64,000 bases of DNA, taken from NCBI RefSeq assembly GCF_000208745.1, contig NC_030855.1:7595714-7659713 (forward strand). Direction: 5' to 3'. Shown here in pieces: positions 59,202-64,000 of the stretch. The notes beneath the pieces were generated by a model. It ran no database searches, was not told the DNA's origin, and saw nothing but the letters and a program-made list of their open reading frames with translations. Both the position numbers and the translations under genes were made by a program. This DNA is from Theobroma cacao. Taxonomy: Eukaryota > Streptophyta > Magnoliopsida > Malvales > Malvaceae. The first letter of the stretch is position 1. Each line of letters starts with the position of its first letter.

Positions 59202-60852
59202 TGATAACTCTATTATATGGAGTTATTTAGCCACATTTTGGCTATTAAAATACTCAAGTCCTTGTGTTTTAAGTTGATTTTAATTAGTTTTTATGCTTTT
59301 AGTTAATTAGTTTAAAACATGTTAACTTAGTTTAATTTAAGTAACTCTAGTTCATTTTCATGTTGAAAGTCCTATTTTAAGCTAATGCTGATTTAGTTCT
59401 TGTGGTTGTAGGTTTTCCAATGCATAAAGTTCAATGACGATGAATTATGCAATGCAAACTAAGTGTAGATTTTTACTGAATATATTGCGGGTAAGTCAAA
59501 CCTAACTTGAGCTACAGAGATTCAATCAATGTGATTCTTGAACCATTGAAAATATGAGAGGCAAACCTACAACTTTCATGTTTATTATTTTCCCTAGATC
59601 AACCTCGAAGTAGGAGAAAATCGTATTGCAAAATGAGGCACTGTAGCAATTCTGCACCAAGGCAGCCCAAGTAGCAACACTGCGGCCTTGCAAAGCTCAA
59701 GGCTGCAGTGCCCAAGGGAACATCATGGATCCCATACAAAAACCCAAGAGGCCAATGCTACAGCACCCAAGGAGGAGCACTACAGTGTTGATTGAAAGAC
59801 AAGAAAAAAAGTATACAAGTCAACAGTGCCACGATGCTTGTGGAGCAAGGCCACAGCGTGTTGACATCGATTTTTAATTTGCAGCCAATCGGGAAATGAG
59901 TCTTTAAGGTTTTCTAGAGGCTATAAGTAGGTGATTTTCAATAGCTGAGAAAGGAGACTTAGAGAGTGAATGAACAGTATTTTTTGAAAGAAAAGAAAAA
60001 AACTCTTCAATAAGAGAAATGAGAAGAAATTGAATGCAATCAAAGATCGAGAATTGAAAGAGGCTTTGATATTCCTTTTAGTTTTCAAATCTTTCTTGTT
60101 CTTTTGCTATAGAAATGTTCTTTTCTTTTAAAATGATTATGTCTCTTGTAGAAAAAATGATAAGAAACTAAATTTATTTTCTAGGATTATGGGTTATTTA
60201 ATTATATGGTTTGAACATATAATTTCTCTTTTCTTAGTATTAATAGATGATGCATGGTTTATTCAATTTTGCACTTATTGCTTATCAATATTTGATCACT
60301 AGTTGAAAGGTATTGGGTCTCTAAATGAAACTCAACGGGAGGAATTTAGAATAATCTATTGTTTTGAATAGCTTTTGTTCAATTCACCTTGGAGTTAGGT
60401 CATAGTTTTGTGTTTAGGATTGATATATACCTAAATACCTTAAGCAACCAAATTAGAACACGAGTGTAATGAACTTTTTTTAATTAATTTGCATAGACAT
60501 ATGAAATTAGTTTGGAAAGGTATGTTTGCACGATCTCAACAGAGACTTGCACATAATATTAGATTCTAGGTTAGCCATGTATCCCATTAATCTAAGTTAA
60601 GGAATGATTAAATTCAGATGAAATATTGAGAGATACCATAATCTTAGGTTTTGAATTAGTATTTCTTTTAGTGAAATTTTATTTATTTAGTTTTAATAAT
60701 CACTTTTAGCTTAATTAATCATTCAAAATAGAGTGCTTGGATAAGATAAATTTTGTTATAAATTTAGTACTTAGTAAGAATATGTACAAATCTCTGTGGG
60801 AAACCATACTTGACTTACTTTTATAGTACTTGTACAGCCATATGCACTTGCA
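59202..60852 (+). repeat. 3' LTR of the Athila/Tat-like element
   Basis: 1651 bp, about 110 bp longer than the 5' LTR. Part of the difference lies near 59640-59870, where it has GC-richer sequence with CTGCAGTGCCCAAGG-type words. Ends CTTGCA at 60852. Confidence 0.83.
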
Positions 60853-60874
60853 TGTATTAAATCGATAATACTGT

Positions 60875-62945
60875 ACTAGGTATGCAAAGCGTGAAGGATT
60901 TGGAATTCATAAAGGTCGCATAATGTAATCTTGAGAAACTCAAGTGATCAGGACAAGAATTTGTTTGTTTGAAGGAAGGTTATTATGTGAAAAAATATCT
61001 TGAAAAGGAAGATAGAATTCAAGCACCAATTGATGAGAAAAGAGTTAGATGCAAAGTCATGATTTCTATTTCCATGAAAGCTAAAAGGAAATGGCTAATT
61101 CTAAATTCATAAGAGATCATACTCACAAGCTTGCTATTACAAAAAGTGCTCAATTTTTACATGTTCATAGAAAAAGGAAAAAAAACTTAATGGAATTTGA
61201 TTGATGTGCTTGATGATTTAGGAATTTGTCTTAGTAAAATTATGTCTGTTTTAGCTAATGAATCGGGTGAATTGATATGGTTGGTTTAATTGAGCATGAC
61301 GTTCAAAATTATTTGAGTAATAGAAAATAAAAACAACTTGAAAAGGGAGATTCACAATTAATTCTTACTTACTATAAATAATGTCAATCCAAGAATCCAG
61401 AATTTTTTTATACAATACAAATGGATGCAAAAGGTCAACTAGCGAATTGTTTTTGGGCTAATTTTAGGTCGAGGGTGGCTTATAACTATTTTGGTAATGT
61501 TTTGGCTTTTGATCTAACCTATCTGACTAACAGGTATAAAATACCTTTTGTTCCTTTTACTGGAGTTAATCACCACCATTAATCCATTTTATTTGGTTGT
61601 GTTTTGTTATGGGATTATGGGATGAAATGGAATAAACATTTGTTTGGTTGTTAAATACTTGGTTGGAAGCAATGTTTGGATATCTTCCAAAAATAATTAT
61701 TATAGATCAAGATACAACCATAACTAAGGCAATTGCAAAAGGTTTTGCCGAATACTATACATCATTATTGCATGTGCAATATTAAAAAACAAATTCCAGA
61801 GCAATTCAGTCATATTAACTGTCAATTCGATGATTTCACAAATCAAATTTTTCAATGTATTCATTATGTATTAGTTTTGAATGAGTTTGAATCAGAATGG
61901 GCAAAGATAATTGAGAAGTACAATTTGCAAGAAAATAGTTTGTTGAAGAAGTATTTATTTGAGAAAAATCGATTCCTACTTATGTGCGAAGCAACTTTTG
62001 TGTTGGAATGTCTACTACTCAGAGAAGTGAAAGTATGAACAAATATTTCAAAGGTTATGTTAATTTGAGCAAATTGATAAGCAAGTTCATAATTTAATAT
62101 GAAAAGGCCCTTCATGCAAATACAATAAAAGAAGGGAGAAAATTTTCAAAAAAATAAATTCAAAGCCAATATTGAAGACATTGTATTTAATGGAGAAAAA
62201 AGTTTCAAACATGTACACAAGAAAGATGTTCAGAAAGTTTAAAGATAAGTTGATTCATTCTCATTAATATGTTGCAGAAAAGGTTGTGGCAAAGGATAAT
62301 GTTTACAAATATAGAGTGCATGAGTTTGGTAAAGAGAAACCAGAATATATTGTGACATTTGTTGGCTCATCAATAGCTACAATTTGCTCATGTCATATGT
62401 TTAAGTTTGTCAGCATCCTTTGTAGGCATCAATTGACAATTCTTATTAACAAAAAAGGGCACTCATTACCTAACCATTACATTTTAAATCGGTGGACAAT
62501 AAATGCTAAAGAGGAGAAGTCGAAAGCATCTTGGATGAACAACTTGAAAATAATGCTTCAAAGTCTTCAATGATGTTGTTTGATAGTGTCATGGTTCATT
62601 CTTTGGAGCTTTTAAAAAAAGCTTTAAGATTTCATAAACATTATGATGTGGCTATTAGAGGTTTACAAGGAATATTTGAAGAGCTTGATGTTGTGAAGAT
62701 TAAAGATAATAAGAATAGTAACACCAATGTTTTGACAAGCAAGAATGTTATTGAAGATGTAGCTTCAAACGATCACGAGCCACATCCTTTTAGTCATAAT
62801 ATAATATTCCTTGATCCTTCTCATGTGACTATGAAAGGATGTCCCTGATATCTAAAAATAAAAGGAGCTTTAGAGTAAAAAACAATTCTAAAGAATGCTC
62901 ATTCTGTAAACAAAAATATTATATAAAACGCATTTGCCTATTACT
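60875..62945 (+). pseudogene. FAR1/FRS-like (MULE-derived) gene, decayed
   Basis: FAR1-related proteins are domesticated Mutator-type transposases acting as plant transcription factors. Readable pieces in order: the FAR1 DNA-binding start near 60881 (YAKREGFGIHKG) and KRVRCKVMISISMKAKRKW near 61040; the MULE transposase core near 61440-61580 (NCFWANFRSRVAYNYFGNV, LAFDLTYLTNRYKIPFVPFT); and the helical part at 61733-62036 (FESEWAKIIEKYNLQENS). The SWIM zinc finger is near 62395 (CSCHMFKFVSILCRHQL, CxC...CxH intact). The C-terminus near 62815 (DPSHVTMKGCP) leads into a worn zinc knuckle near 62900 (CSFCKQKYYIKRIC). Many stops and shifts break it. The retroelement LTR ends only about 30 bp upstream. 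Confidence 0.85.
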
Positions 62946-64000
62946 AAAACAATTAAGGCAATTTCTCATATTCTGAAATCTAATATAGTTTTTTTTTTCA
63001 AATTAATCTAGTATGGTTTTTTAGTGATAAGTGTTATGTTTTTAGACAACTTTAGTATTTTATAATTTTTTCCTTTAACTTTTTTGAAGGTGTCCTGATC
63101 AAGAGATAATGTTGGATCTTAATGCTATTAAAAATGTTAATTCTATTCATACGAATCATGTAAATCAATACTTTAATTCTACTTATTATTTACTTTCAGA
63201 CATGTCAATTACATTATTTTAAAATTTAAAAGATAATTTTTTAAATCAATTTTTTCTTTATCTTATTACAAATATGGATGGTATGAATATTTTTATGTAT
63301 GTAGGATTCAAGTGCACCTCAAAGTTGGAATCAAGGACAAGGAAGTATGTCTTTATAAATATTACAAATGATTTGAACTTAACTATTTGGTGCCATTGTA
63401 ATGTTCAAGTTCTTCATTTTTACTTTTGGCTTAGCACTGCCTAAATATTATTTGCAAGTAATATTCAATTTTTTTCTTTATTGTTTTATTTTTTTTTATC
63501 GAACTTTCTTTTCTTTCTTTATGCTATCAACAAGTACAAAAGAATATGTGGACGTTAATGTACTTGAAGGCATATATATCCGTAGGATTGGGTAAAAATA
63601 ATATCTTTGTCCCATATACTACAAGTAACTTATTGACTTCACAGAAAAAGAAGAATCCCATTAAGAGAAGATGAGTCAAAAGTCAAGAGTTGTGCTTTGT
63701 TCAAGACAAACTCAACCATGAATTTTAACAATGAAGTGGTCACCTCTAGTGTGTCAATCTAATGAATAATGCCTTTCAAGATAAGTGGCATGTGTGCAAG
63801 ATATAGCCAATCAAATAGAAAACCATGTGTTTTACAACTGTTTGTGGCGATCGTAATAAAATAGCAAAGTAACTTTTGCTATTTTTTTATTATGATTGAA
63901 TTTGGGATCTTTGCTTAGCATTGTATAAGAATGGTATCTTAGTCAATGAATTAAAATTAGCAACACATGATCGAAAATAAGGTAAAGCTTTAGTTGAATC
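62946..64000. other. unassigned right-end DNA
   Basis: AT-rich, T-runs, no supported gene. Short open frames near 63401-63595 look like chance. Could be the 3' part of the FRS-like locus. Confidence 0.5.

Larger units (their letters stand above)
54693..60852 (+). mobile_element. Athila/Tat-like gypsy element with pol core deleted
   Basis: Two LTRs in the same direction, 54693-56232 and 59202-60852, both starting TGATAACTCTAT and ending CTTGCA. The 3-kb interior holds a gag end, the very start of pol and the very end of integrase, with RT, RNase H and most of integrase missing. Purine tracts TTTGGGGGGGAG (57978) and TTGAGGGTG (before 59202) fit the 3' region of this group. No matching 5-bp target duplication was found (GTAGA on the left, TGTAT on the right). 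Confidence 0.82.

Noticed and set aside
54686..60857. 5-bp target duplication for the Athila/Tat-like element
   Set aside because: The flanks GTAGA and TGTAT do not match, so none is claimed.
1..64000. A plant pararetrovirus or other virus insertion
   Set aside because: All reverse transcriptase pieces match copia, gypsy or LINE order; no movement protein or viral coat motif was seen.

Overview
The window looks like nuclear DNA of a flowering plant, probably a eudicot. It is AT-rich, its two real genes have long spliced introns, and about half of it is retrotransposon. I cannot name the species. Two genes look intact, both rebuilt exon by exon with in-phase splice sites. The first is a plus-strand protein with five KH domains (HEN4/RCF3-like RNA-binding family), CDS 29540-37189, 7 exons, 642 aa. 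The second is a minus-strand TIFY-CCT-GATA factor of the ZML (GATA24/GATA28-like) family, CDS 49662-39769, 7 exons, 309 aa. They are convergent. Between them lie a broken fragment of an L-type lectin receptor kinase (lectin part only) and a small MITE-like element inserted just after it.

Left region (1-28894) is a stack of nested retrotransposons. A minus-strand Ty3/gypsy element runs off the left edge: gag remnant, primer-binding site and a complete 3.1-kb LTR at 1411-4532. It lies next to the 3' end of a minus-strand Ty1/copia pol. That pol is split by a 2.8-kb solo LTR (5582-8376) with a perfect 5-bp target duplication, GTCAA. A decayed plus-strand gypsy LTR and gag-protease piece follow (8638-9950). 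A plus-strand copia element then spans 10687-28894. Its 5' LTR is interrupted by a 5.6-kb block of gypsy LTRs flanked by GATTA (10866-16454, containing a 462-base assembly gap). Its 3' LTR is interrupted by a near full-length minus-strand L1-type LINE (22275-28808) with a 14-bp target duplication. The copia body carries three separate internal tandem duplications.

Middle region (28895-49950) is the genic island. The KH gene starts about 650 bp from the transposon stack. The ZML gene is stretched to nearly 10 kb by introns of 4.8 and 2.4 kb.

Right region (50205-64000) is again transposon-derived. It holds a copia-type LTR-like segment, an AT-rich terminal-repeat element, a stretch of degenerate repeats carrying a GTCGACC-type motif, a two-LTR Athila/Tat-like gypsy element whose pol core is deleted (54693-60852), and a decayed FAR1/FRS-type (MULE-derived) gene immediately beyond it (60875-62945).

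I found no bacterial-type system, CRISPR array, RNA gene or clearly new biological system. The most unusual things are the mosaic LTRs in the 10.9-16.5 kb block, the datable order of nested insertions, a GC-AG intron in the KH gene, and the triple duplication in the copia element.
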